Shown here: in pieces, positions 34,385 through 41,726 of the stretch
Layout of the letters: every line of letters starts with the position of its first letter
How positions within the stretch are numbered: position 1 is the stretch's first letter
DNA from: RUG334 sp045599645
GTDB lineage: Bacteria; Muiribacteriota; Ozemobacteria; Ozemobacterales; Ozemobacteraceae
Assembly: GCA_045599645.1 (NCBI GenBank)
Contig: JAZRWI010000019.1
Span: 28,197 to 92,196 of the forward strand
Length of the DNA: 64,000 bases
Reading direction: 5' to 3'
Program-made: the position numbers and the translations under genes
Notes under the pieces: model-generated
What the model saw: the letters and a program-made list of their open reading frames with translations, nothing else
What the model was told of the DNA's origin: nothing
The model's database searches: none

Positions 34385-37279
34385 TTAGAAACACCACTGG
34401 AGGCTTACACCACCGGCAACGCCTTTTTTCTTGCCGAACCAGCCGTTTACGTTAAAGTCGAAGGAAAGATTTTTGTCAGTTTCAATCTTATAGCCGAGCT
34501 CAGCCATGCCGCTATTGCCCCTCAGGCTTGGAGCCGGAGCATTGTTATCGCCAATAGTAGCTTTGGCATTGCCACCGAATTCATACTGCCATGCCAAGCC
34601 GGCATACAAAAAATTATGTTCATTGATACTATGAATATTGCGTGCTCCTAATCTGAGTCTTGTAGAATCAACACCATCAAAATGAGCATCTGTTCCGCCA
34701 AGGCTATCATTGATATGCGTATCGTTGCTGCAAAGATAGCTGTAATATAAACGACCATACATATCAACAACGTCATGTTTGCTAGACTTAGCTTTCCTGC
34801 CGTAACCAATGCTAACGCCGTAGAAGTTAGAGCTTTCTTCATAGTCGGTAGGGAAACCGCTCAATGTGGCGCTATAATCGTTTTTCAACCTACCAGCCTG
34901 AAATGCGGCATCAAAATAGTTACCATTTTCCTTGGTTCTTTCGGCAAACAATGTACCGCCAAAGGCTTTACTCTTGCCATTACCGTGAGTGCCGTTATCC
35001 ATATAGCTGTCGTATCTGCTGCGACCATAGTTAATGGCTAGCCCGAAGGTTAGTTTATCAACCTGCTTTGCCATACCGATTGCACCATGCCAGCTCTTGG
35101 AATCAATATGTGAACCGGTTTTATAACGCATATCGCTGCCACCGAATACTGCGAACGGAGCAAATCCGCCTTCACCTGCAGAAGCATTAGACTTTGCGGC
35201 TGACTTTGCCTGGCCAATAGCATTATCTACAAGGAAGTCCATTCCCTCATCAGTCAAGGCTGCTGCATTGGCACGGGTTTCCGCAATATTTTTCATATTT
35301 GTCAAAGTTTCTTCACAAAGTGCGTTTGGAGCATTATTAGGATATGCACCACCACCGTTACCAGGAACAGGCTCAGTTACAGTCATAACGAGGTCATTGG
35401 CAGCCGAGCTGCTTTCAGCCTTATCTACAGCCAATTTATAGCCTAATGCTTCAAAAGGTCCGTTAGAAAAAACATTATTTTCTGAACCCTTAAATACCAG
35501 CACAGCTTTATTGTTGCTTAACTTTATGAGAGTTATTTTATCTCCGATGCAAAGCTTGCTCTGACCACCAGCCACAGAAACCATGGTTTTCGACAAATCC
35601 ATAGTTTCACCAGTAGAGCTGGTTACAATAACATCATTGGCCTTAGTATTGTCGGCAAGATGAAAATTGATATTGTCAAAATTCTGGATATTACCGAGTT
35701 TTATATTCTTGCCATATATTTCCAGATTATTATTCTGGGTTTCCTGAGAGCCTCTGGAAACTACCCCGACAACATCTCCTCCAACCAGAATAGAACCACC
35801 GGTCAGGTCACCATAACGGCCATCCTTACCGACCAATCGAAGTGTATTGTTTTTGACAGAACCACTTGTGCTGTAGGGCATAGGTATTATAAGCGCAATA
35901 TCTTTTTCAACATTAGAGTTGCTTATCGTCATCTCGTTATTGTTTGCAATAAACTCACCCTCGCCTAAATCAGCCAAAATTCCTCGCAAATAAGAAATTC
36001 TGCTATCAGTAATAACAGCCTTATTGCCTTCGGCCGAAAGACCAAATTTGACTTTTCCGTCACGGTCCAATAACTTTTCAATCATAGAGATTTTATAAGC
36101 CTTAGCATTATTTACATACATGGCGTTATCGTTAACCTTCTGACCTTCTATGGTTTGGATGCCAATAATCCATTCCTGGTAGCTGTCAATAGATATGCCA
36201 TCAGCTTTAAAAATATTGGAGCAGGCCTCCTTAAAACAGACAACACCCGTTACAACACCAGTAAAAAGACTATTAATAATATTAAGCTTATTACTATAAG
36301 CTTCATCTGCACGGTTTGAGGAAAAGGCTGTATTTATTCTACTATTTTCGATAGTTACCTCATTGTAATTGGCAGAATGAATTCTATTTGAGCTCTTACC
36401 ACCACCGCTAACGACAAAATTACCATTAGTATTAATCAATGTTACCTTGTTATTATCTGCCGTGCCTTTTTGTTCGTCACTAGACAATCCCCCGACAACA
36501 GGAATGAAACCGCTAAAACCGGAACTGACAGCGGTTACATTTTCCAAGGTAACCACATTTTCGTTTGCGCTTATTTTTCCCATGCCACCATAAACTTCAT
36601 TTAAAATCACATTGTCGCATATTGTTACTTCATTTTTATTTGCACTTCCGGTTTTACTATAGCCACCATAAACTTCCTGTGTCTTACACCCGTCGCCTAT
36701 CGTAAGCTTATTTCCTTCAGAAGACAGATTGCCATAGCCGCCATATACAAAATGTGCAACACTGCCAAAACAATTCACTATGTTATGGCTTGCTTCGTTT
36801 TCTGCAGAATAGCCGCCGTATACGTTGCCAGCCTTGGTAAGGTTAACTCCGACAACAACATCGTTCGCTATTTCAACAAAATTACCATTGGCCCATTCTT
36901 TATTTGCCCAGCCGCCGTATACATTGCCAAGTATTGTGCCGCCAGAAATTTCGGTTTTGTTGTAAGAGACTCTATTGTCTTCAGACCAACCGCCATAAAT
37001 GTTTCCGCCAATCTTACCGCCATCCATCTGCAAACTAAGGGACATGCTGTAATCTTTGCTGCTATAAATATCAGCATCATTCGTAAAACTGGAACCTGCT
37101 GTTATCTTTACGTTGCCATCGCCGTTCCAAGAACCGTCAGAATCAACACTACCGCCACTGATGGTTGCCATTGTCTCAGCCAGACCTATTCCATAGCCAT
37201 TGGTTATTAAAGCAAGTGTGAGCAGAGTAATCATGCTCATCTTCCAACGACGCTTTTTCAATTCCTTTATAAAATCCAT
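34385..37279 (-). CDS. Classical (type V) autotransporter
   Basis: A 964-residue protein. A signal sequence (extended basic N region, cleavage near GLA/ET) is followed by a passenger of about 600 residues made of repeats around GNVYGGYS, EVYGGMGK and VYGGYGN, each with an N-E-V-T-type strand, consistent with a beta-helix or beta-roll. From about 690 there is a 12-strand-like autotransporter barrel (FAPFAVFGGSDMRYKTGS, YGRSRYDSYMD) ending in GGVSLQWCF with terminal Phe, as required for Bam-mediated assembly. No protease or other catalytic passenger motif is visible, so adhesion or autoaggregation is likely. The Rpn-type gene lies 75 nt upstream. Confidence 0.9.
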   Translation of the reverse strand: MDFIKELKKRRWKMSMITLLTLALITNGYGIGLAETMATISGGSVDSDGSWNGDGNVKITAGSSFTNDADIYSSKDYSMSLSLQMDGGKIGGNIYGGWSEDNRVSYNKTEISGGTILGNVYGGWANKEWANGNFVEIANDVVVGVNLTKAGNVYGGYSAENEASHNIVNCFGSVAHFVYGGYGNLSSEGNKLTIGDGCKTQEVYGGYSKTGSANKNEVTICDNVILNEVYGGMGKISANENVVTLENVTAVSSGFSGFIPVVGGLSSDEQKGTADNNKVTLINTNGNFVVSGGGKSSNRIHSANYNEVTIENSRINTAFSSNRADEAYSNKLNIINSLFTGVVTGVVCFKEACSNIFKADGISIDSYQEWIIGIQTIEGQKVNDNAMYVNNAKAYKISMIEKLLDRDGKVKFGLSAEGNKAVITDSRISYLRGILADLGEGEFIANNNEMTISNSNVEKDIALIIPMPYSTSGSVKNNTLRLVGKDGRYGDLTGGSILVGGDVVGVVSRGSQETQNNNLEIYGKNIKLGNIQNFDNINFHLADNTKANDVIVTSSTGETMDLSKTMVSVAGGQSKLCIGDKITLIKLSNNKAVLVFKGSENNVFSNGPFEALGYKLAVDKAESSSAANDLVMTVTEPVPGNGGGAYPNNAPNALCEETLTNMKNIAETRANAAALTDEGMDFLVDNAIGQAKSAAKSNASAGEGGFAPFAVFGGSDMRYKTGSHIDSKSWHGAIGMAKQVDKLTFGLAINYGRSRYDSYMDNGTHGNGKSKAFGGTLFAERTKENGNYFDAAFQAGRLKNDYSATLSGFPTDYEESSNFYGVSIGYGRKAKSSKHDVVDMYGRLYYSYLCSNDTHINDSLGGTDAHFDGVDSTRLRLGARNIHSINEHNFLYAGLAWQYEFGGNAKATIGDNNAPAPSLRGNSGMAELGYKIETDKNLSFDFNVNGWFGKKKGVAGGVSLQWCF

Positions 37280-37354
37280 AATCAGCAGGGTTCCTTTTGG
37301 TTATCAGATAAGACAATTGTTTCTAGTTTATCGAAGAATTCTGAACTGATATTT

Positions 37355-38239
37355 TTAGAGACAAATACCAAGTTTCTTAGCAGTGGCCTTGAATTTAGCC
37401 ACAGTCATACCAACACGTTCAGCAGCCTGTTGTAAAGAAAGTAGCCCATCTTTTACAAGATCAGCTAGTAATTGCATCTGTATTTTGGTTTTACCTTCTT
37501 CCTGCAATCTGTCTATGAATTCGCACATGGTTATCTGTTCTCCTTGTTCTGCTTCTTCATCGCTGTATGCTCCATAAACTCTTTCATCGCCAGAAAGCTC
37601 ATAGAGCAACTGCCTCATTTCTAACGGGTGGTCTAAGACTCTGTTTTTTATTTCATAATCAGAATCTCTCTTTTTCTGCACCCAATCTATCAGAGACCTG
37701 AAATCACTGTCAAAATGCTCAATGTCTTTTTTCTTAAGTCTGGATAAATCTATGACATGTGCTTTGTAATCATTTACAAAAGGTCTAAGCTCAGGTTTTA
37801 TATCCAGAACCTCGTGTAAAGTCACGTTTTTATTCCAAGGTTTGTCACCCATGTAAACAATTAATGTTATTACAGGGTAAAACTTAGACTGAGCATGTGC
37901 TTTCTTCGATTTAGACTTTTCTTTTTTATCTATAATCTGCTTTTTGTAAGAAGCCCCATCATAAGCTATTACCCTTAGTGGCATGCTGTAATCTATAACG
38001 GACTGATTTTCAATACCACACATGGCAATTCTTATATCGTTTTCCTGCCAGTATTTAGCTACATCTCTATCCTGACCGTGTAATCTCTTACCTCCACTGA
38101 AAGCGGACATAGTAGAAGATTCTCGGAGGTCATTCTCCTGAACAACCTTCTTACCCTTAAAGATAACGCCGTTCATAATGTCTGCAAAGACATCATTATA
38201 AGACTCCAGCGCCTTCTGAGATATATCTTTCTGCCCCAT
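37355..38239 (-). CDS. Rpn-family (PD-(D/E)XK) recombination-promoting nuclease-like protein
   Basis: A 294-residue protein of the Rpn/YhgA-like transposase_31 group (long known from IGIENQ- and MPLRVIAYDG-type blocks). The region RDVAKYWQENDIRIAMCGIENQ carries the acidic residues of the nuclease core. The C terminus holds a short helical part (LSLQQAAERVGMTVAKFKAT) resembling the usual Rpn tail. E. coli Rpn proteins stimulate RecA-independent recombination. Its first 20 codons and promoter are nearly identical to those of the paralog at 40776; the bodies then diverge. Confidence 0.85.
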   Translation of the reverse strand: MGQKDISQKALESYNDVFADIMNGVIFKGKKVVQENDLRESSTMSAFSGGKRLHGQDRDVAKYWQENDIRIAMCGIENQSVIDYSMPLRVIAYDGASYKKQIIDKKEKSKSKKAHAQSKFYPVITLIVYMGDKPWNKNVTLHEVLDIKPELRPFVNDYKAHVIDLSRLKKKDIEHFDSDFRSLIDWVQKKRDSDYEIKNRVLDHPLEMRQLLYELSGDERVYGAYSDEEAEQGEQITMCEFIDRLQEEGKTKIQMQLLADLVKDGLLSLQQAAERVGMTVAKFKATAKKLGICL

Positions 38240-38261
38240 TGAGTGTACTCCTTATGTTTTT

Positions 38262-38290
38262 ATTATAACTATCAACTTTTACTTGTGCAA
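38262..38290 (-). promoter_or_regulatory. Promoter of the Rpn gene 37355-38239
   Basis: On the minus strand TTGCAC (38290-38285) and TATAAT (38267-38262) have a 17-bp spacer; AAGGAG follows before the ATG at 38239. The same layout occurs at the paralog (41705-41677). Confidence 0.75.
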
Positions 38291-38345
38291 GGTGAAAAAA
38301 CATAAATACAAAGCCTAGAATGCAGAGGTAGTCTAGAAATCTTGA

Positions 38346-38724
38346 TTATTTTATCAGCTCAAAAAAATCTACTAAACTTGGCATGAAAATATTCCAGGAT
38401 ATAGTTCGTAAAAGAAAGAAACAGGAAGCTAAGGCTGCAAAGCTCAAGAAGGCTGCATAAAAGAGAACCATATATTTTAAACTCAGCGATTTAAGAGTTT
38501 TTGCAATTGAGAAGGGAAGATTGAAAGAATTTTGATTTGTTCTTGGATTCTGTGTAATATGCAGAGAGAGAACTCTTTTTATACTTTTTGGTTTGATCAG
38601 CGGCTGTGATTGTTTCCAAATAGTCTGTAAAAAACTGTTCCCAACTGAAATATCTGACAGTGTCAGCATAGTTTTCGGGGTGGTTCAAAGGGAGGGATAC
38701 GCAGTTACAGTTATCGGTTGTCAA
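38346..38724 (-). pseudogene. Possible decayed gene in the 38.2-38.8 kb gap
   Basis: Two short minus-strand frames (78 and about 107 codons) overlap here and neither matches a family I recognise; the first has a plausible start and composition (SLPLNHPENYADTVRYFSWE). The plus strand offers only a 25-codon basic peptide at 38383-38460. This may be a broken accessory gene or chance frames; I see no other feature in 38291-38737. Confidence 0.25.
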
Positions 38725-38737
38725 TAACTTCTTGTTT

Positions 38738-38775
38738 TTTGTTTCGCAAAAATAAAAAATGCTAAGTATTGCGAA
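38738..38775. repeat. Left end of the ATPase cassette: two-part inverted repeat
   Basis: TTTGTTTCGCAAA (38738-38750), 17 nt, then ATTGCGAA (38768-38775). The same two motifs with the same 17-nt spacing occur in inverted orientation at 39992-40029. TTTCGCAA and TTGCGAAA also make an inverted repeat within this end, adjacent to a TATGAT -10 (38777-38782). Confidence 0.8.
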
Positions 38776-38807
38776 ATATGATAGACTGAGCGGAGGAGAA
38801 TTGTGTT

Positions 38808-40004
38808 ATGAAATTAATAAATAGAGATGATTATATAAAACAACTGCTTAATGTTAAAAACATACCTGATATAAAAGTAATAACCGGTATCAGAAGATGC
38901 GGGAAATCTAAATTGATGGATGCTTTTATATCTATATTGGAAAAAGAAGAAAATGCAAATATAGTAAGAATTAAGCTTAATCAAAAGAAATATGATGAAT
39001 TGCTTGATGCAGAAAAACTATATGAATATATTGAAAACAATTATGCTGAAAGTCGTGAAAACTATTTATTGATTGATGAAATACAATTGTGCAAAGGATT
39101 TGAAAGAATCATTACCAGCATACATGATGAGGAAAAATTTGATATATATATTACTGGTTCAAATGCTTTCTTGCTATCAAGTGATTTGGCAACACTGTTT
39201 GGCGGGCGGGTATATGAAATCAGTCTGTATCCTTTTTCTTTTCGTGAATATTTAAAGTACTATCCGTCAAAAGATATAGACGAAGCCTTCGAAAGATATT
39301 TCAAAAACGGTGGAATGTCAGGTGCTTATTTATATCGCAATGACTCTGATGCCAAGAAATATATTAGCGGAATATTTAAAACAACAATAATTAAAGATAT
39401 TATCCAGAAATACAAAGTTGAAAATGAAGACTTATTGCTTCTGATAAGTAATTTTCTTATGGATAATGCAGGAAATCAAACATCTATAAGAAACGTAGCA
39501 AACAAATTAACGTCAGGAAGTTATAAGACCAATGATAAAACAGTTGGTGCATATATTAATTATTTATGCAGATCGTTCATGTTTTATCCCGTTCAAAGGT
39601 ATGACATAAAAGGGAAAAAATACTTAGAATCAGACAAAAAATACTATATAGCAGACTTATCGTTCCGATTTGCTGAAATAGGGACTAAGAACACTGATTA
39701 CGGGCATCTGTATGAGAATATAGTTGCTATAGAATTATTGCGTCAGGGATACGAAGTTTATGTTGGTAAGCTATATGATAAAGAAGTTGATTTTGTCGTA
39801 ATTAAAAATGGAATGAAGAGATATATACAGGTTTCAGATGATATATCCAGACAGGACACTTTTACCAGGGAAATAGCACCGCTTTTATCAATAAAAGATG
39901 CTTATCCTAAGCTGCTGATTGCTAGAACAAAACATGAAAAAAGCCAATATGAAGGAATAGAAATAATAGATATTGCAAGATGGCTATTTGATTCGCAATT
40001 TTAA
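38808..40004 (+). CDS. AAA+ ATPase of the AAA_14/DUF4143 family
   Basis: A 398-residue protein. Walker A GIRRCGKSK (about 26-34), Walker B LLIDEIQL (about 84-91), ITGSNAFLLSS sensor and FGGRVYEISLYPFSFREYL; the C-terminal DUF4143 part contains YENIVAIELLRQGYEVYVG and a KEVDFVVI...YIQV nuclease-like core. It is strongly AT-rich. It is only distantly related to the minus-strand ATPase at 26970-28184. GGAGGAG (38792-38798) is the ribosome-binding site. The gene is bracketed by mirrored terminal repeats, which makes it look like a mobile cassette or a gene between two copies of its own operator. Confidence 0.9.
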   Translation: MKLINRDDYIKQLLNVKNIPDIKVITGIRRCGKSKLMDAFISILEKEENANIVRIKLNQKKYDELLDAEKLYEYIENNYAESRENYLLIDEIQLCKGFERIITSIHDEEKFDIYITGSNAFLLSSDLATLFGGRVYEISLYPFSFREYLKYYPSKDIDEAFERYFKNGGMSGAYLYRNDSDAKKYISGIFKTTIIKDIIQKYKVENEDLLLLISNFLMDNAGNQTSIRNVANKLTSGSYKTNDKTVGAYINYLCRSFMFYPVQRYDIKGKKYLESDKKYYIADLSFRFAEIGTKNTDYGHLYENIVAIELLRQGYEVYVGKLYDKEVDFVVIKNGMKRYIQVSDDISRQDTFTREIAPLLSIKDAYPKLLIARTKHEKSQYEGIEIIDIARWLFDSQF

Positions 40005-40029
40005 AAAATCATTAAATTTGCGAAACAAA
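39992..40029. repeat. Right end of the ATPase cassette: two-part inverted repeat
   Basis: TTCGCAAT (39992-39999), 17 nt, TTTGCGAAACAAA (40017-40029): the reverse complement of the left end at 38738-38775, with different spacer sequence. The inner motif overlaps the last codons of the ATPase gene. Confidence 0.8.
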
Positions 40030-40238
40030 TGAAGTTTTCAAACTAATCATCACTATTGGCGCACAGCGGCAATGGGGGAGATGTCACGACAGTGGAAGAA
40101 GAACTTAAAACAGAAACAGAAACCCAGAAAGCAATATTCAAAATACAGATGAACGAACAGGAGTAGAATTAAGCAACTAAATCTATTAGATTTTCTGCTT
40201 GGCGACAATATCTTAGAAAAAAAATATAGAACAGTCTC

Positions 40239-40277
40239 AAAACGCAAAACTTTTAATTTTTGAAAGTTTTGCGTTTT
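40239..40277. terminator. Long A/T-rich hairpin, probable bidirectional terminator
   Basis: AAAACGCAAAACTTT (40239-40253) pairs perfectly with AAAGTTTTGCGTTTT (40263-40277) over a 9-nt loop. It lies about 235 nt downstream of the ATPase gene and just outside the left boundary repeat of the tRNA-Gly island. Confidence 0.65.
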
Positions 40278-40309
40278 ACTATATAGTAAAACAAAATATT
40301 ATTCTGCCT

Positions 40310-40365
40310 AAAACAAGCATCAGGCTAACCTGATGCTTAACAGAGCGGGAAACGGGGCTCGAACC
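40310..40365. repeat. Duplicated tRNA-Gly 3' end plus terminator (attachment-site copy, distal)
   Basis: A 56-bp perfect copy of 45180-45235. It contains the last 22 nt of tRNA-Gly (T-loop to discriminator) and the tRNA terminator hairpin, but no tRNA 5' part. Upstream, TTCTGCCTAAA is also shared with the other copy after a small indel. It has the form of an integrase attachment site. From 40366 to 40484 no gene is visible; a minus-strand frame ending at about 40385 could be a scrap of a lost gene. Confidence 0.88.
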
Positions 40366-40484
40366 AAGCCTTGTATTTCCGTATCATTAGTCAATTTCAA
40401 AATTCTTCCAACATTCAAGAACTACCCTAAAGTCAACATTAGGTCAACAAATAAAAATTTTTCAGTAGACCAATAAATATTAAC

Positions 40485-40715
40485 TTATGCGGCTAAGGTA
40501 TAGTCCATAACTGTTACTTCTGATTTAAGACTCTTCTTTACTGTATTAATAACGTTTTCTATTTTTTCAGCCTGAGAATCAGAGTAATAGAGTTCTCCAC
40601 ACTGAACACATTCTTCACAAGGAACATTTTTTACAACAATAACACTGCCCTTATAATTAACCACATGGGTAGTGGTAGAAGGCTTATGTTCATTGCATCT
40701 ACAATACATGCGCAT
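40485..40715 (-). CDS. YgiT-type zinc-finger protein (MqsA antitoxin N-domain-like), orphan
   Basis: A 76-residue protein. The typical order is present: N-terminal Cys pair (here C5-x-C7 instead of CxxC), T-T-T-H-V-V-N-Y-K-G, V-I-V-V-K-N-V-P, then CxxCG (C36/C39) and YYSDSQAEKIENVI. Such domains form the zinc part of MqsA-like antitoxins or stand alone beside a BrnT- or MqsR-like toxin. The C-terminal DNA-binding helix-turn-helix of MqsA is missing, and no toxin-sized gene is adjacent. It follows the Rpn gene by 60 nt on the same strand. Confidence 0.85.
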   Translation of the reverse strand: MRMYCRCNEHKPSTTTHVVNYKGSVIVVKNVPCEECVQCGELYYSDSQAEKIENVINTVKKSLKSEVTVMDYTLAA

Positions 40716-40775
40716 GTCTTTTATCTCCTTGTTTTATAATCTTCACAGAACTTTATTAGATTCGGGTAAAAATAT

Positions 40776-41654
40776 TTAAAGAAGAGTTATATTAACCCCC
40801 ATAATCTTAGCTACTATTTCCTTAGCCGTTCCTGCTTTTACAAGAGCCTTAGCTTTCCTGAGGTTTTCTTTTTCATTTTTCTGACGTTCTTTTTCGGCAC
40901 CTTTTTCAATACCTTTTTCAATACCTTTCTCAATACCTTTGTTTTCTATTTGATCTATAAATACTTCACTCATGGTTACTGATTTTCCTTTCAATTTAAG
41001 CAAACTGGTATCAGAAATGATTCTATCATCACCAGTGATGGCACGTAATAACTGCAAAACTTCTGCTACATGTTTAATGGTTTTCTTAGAAGGAATATAT
41101 TTATCATTAGTTCTTTTCTGAACAAAGTAATCGGCTACAATTCTGAAATCACTTCGGAATAATCTCAGTTGTGCTTTTGTCAGATAAGATATTTCGAAGA
41201 TATTAGCCTTATGGTCACTTACATAAGGTTTAAGTTCCTCAGATATATTTAAGCGTTCATACAGTGTCTTTGGCTGGTTCCAATGGTTCTTACCAAAATA
41301 CAGAACTATAGTTACAACAGGATACCGTTCCTTCCGTTTCTTATGCAGAAGTTGTTCTTTGTAGGCAGCTCCATCATAGGAGCAGATTCGCAATGGCATG
41401 TCTATATCAGGTTTTGTCTGGTTTTCAAAGCCATATAAAGCTATTCTTATATTGTTTTTATTCCAGAACTTGGCCACATCACGTTCCTGTTCATGAAGTT
41501 TGCCATCAATCTTCAGACAGGAGCGAGGTGTCGCATCTTCCAAATCTTTTTCTTTAACAGTCTGTTTTCCGTTAAAGAGAAGCACATTTACAATGTCTGC
41601 AAAGACATCATTATAAGACTCCAGCGCCTTCTGAGATATATCTTTCTGCCCCAT
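40776..41654 (-). CDS. Rpn-family nuclease-like protein, paralog of the 37355 gene
   Basis: A 292-residue protein. It shares MGQKDISQKALESYNDVFAD with its paralog, then the RDVAKFWNKNNIRIALYGFENQ and MPLRICSYDGAAYKEQL blocks. Near the C terminus four tandem KGIEKGIE-type tetrads (encoded by 12-nt repeats at about 40900-40945) form a charged helix, and the tail ends KIMGVNITLL. The two paralogs have nearly identical promoters and first 20 codons, so recent duplication or gene conversion is likely. It lies 72 nt downstream of the YadA-like gene. Confidence 0.85.
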   Translation of the reverse strand: MGQKDISQKALESYNDVFADIVNVLLFNGKQTVKEKDLEDATPRSCLKIDGKLHEQERDVAKFWNKNNIRIALYGFENQTKPDIDMPLRICSYDGAAYKEQLLHKKRKERYPVVTIVLYFGKNHWNQPKTLYERLNISEELKPYVSDHKANIFEISYLTKAQLRLFRSDFRIVADYFVQKRTNDKYIPSKKTIKHVAEVLQLLRAITGDDRIISDTSLLKLKGKSVTMSEVFIDQIENKGIEKGIEKGIEKGAEKERQKNEKENLRKAKALVKAGTAKEIVAKIMGVNITLL

Positions 41655-41676
41655 TGAGTGTACTCCTTACGTTTTT

Positions 41677-41705
41677 ATTATAACTATTGGCTTTTACTTG
41701 CGCAA
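41677..41705 (-). promoter_or_regulatory. Promoter of the Rpn gene 40776-41654
   Basis: On the minus strand TTGCGC (41705-41700), 17 bp, TATAAT (41682-41677), then AAGGAG before the ATG. It is a near copy of the promoter at 38290-38262. Confidence 0.75.
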
Positions 41706-41726
41706 GGTGAAAGGTCTGAGACATTA

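Noticed and set aside
38383..38460. 25-residue basic peptide
   Set aside because: No ribosome-binding site, no conserved pattern, and it lies in a probably decayed region.
40366..40440. Minus-strand end of a protein (ending NFEID) next to the distal att copy, as an integrase remnant
   Set aside because: Under 20 residues can be read before a break in the frame, and no recombinase motif is present, so integrase identity cannot be supported.
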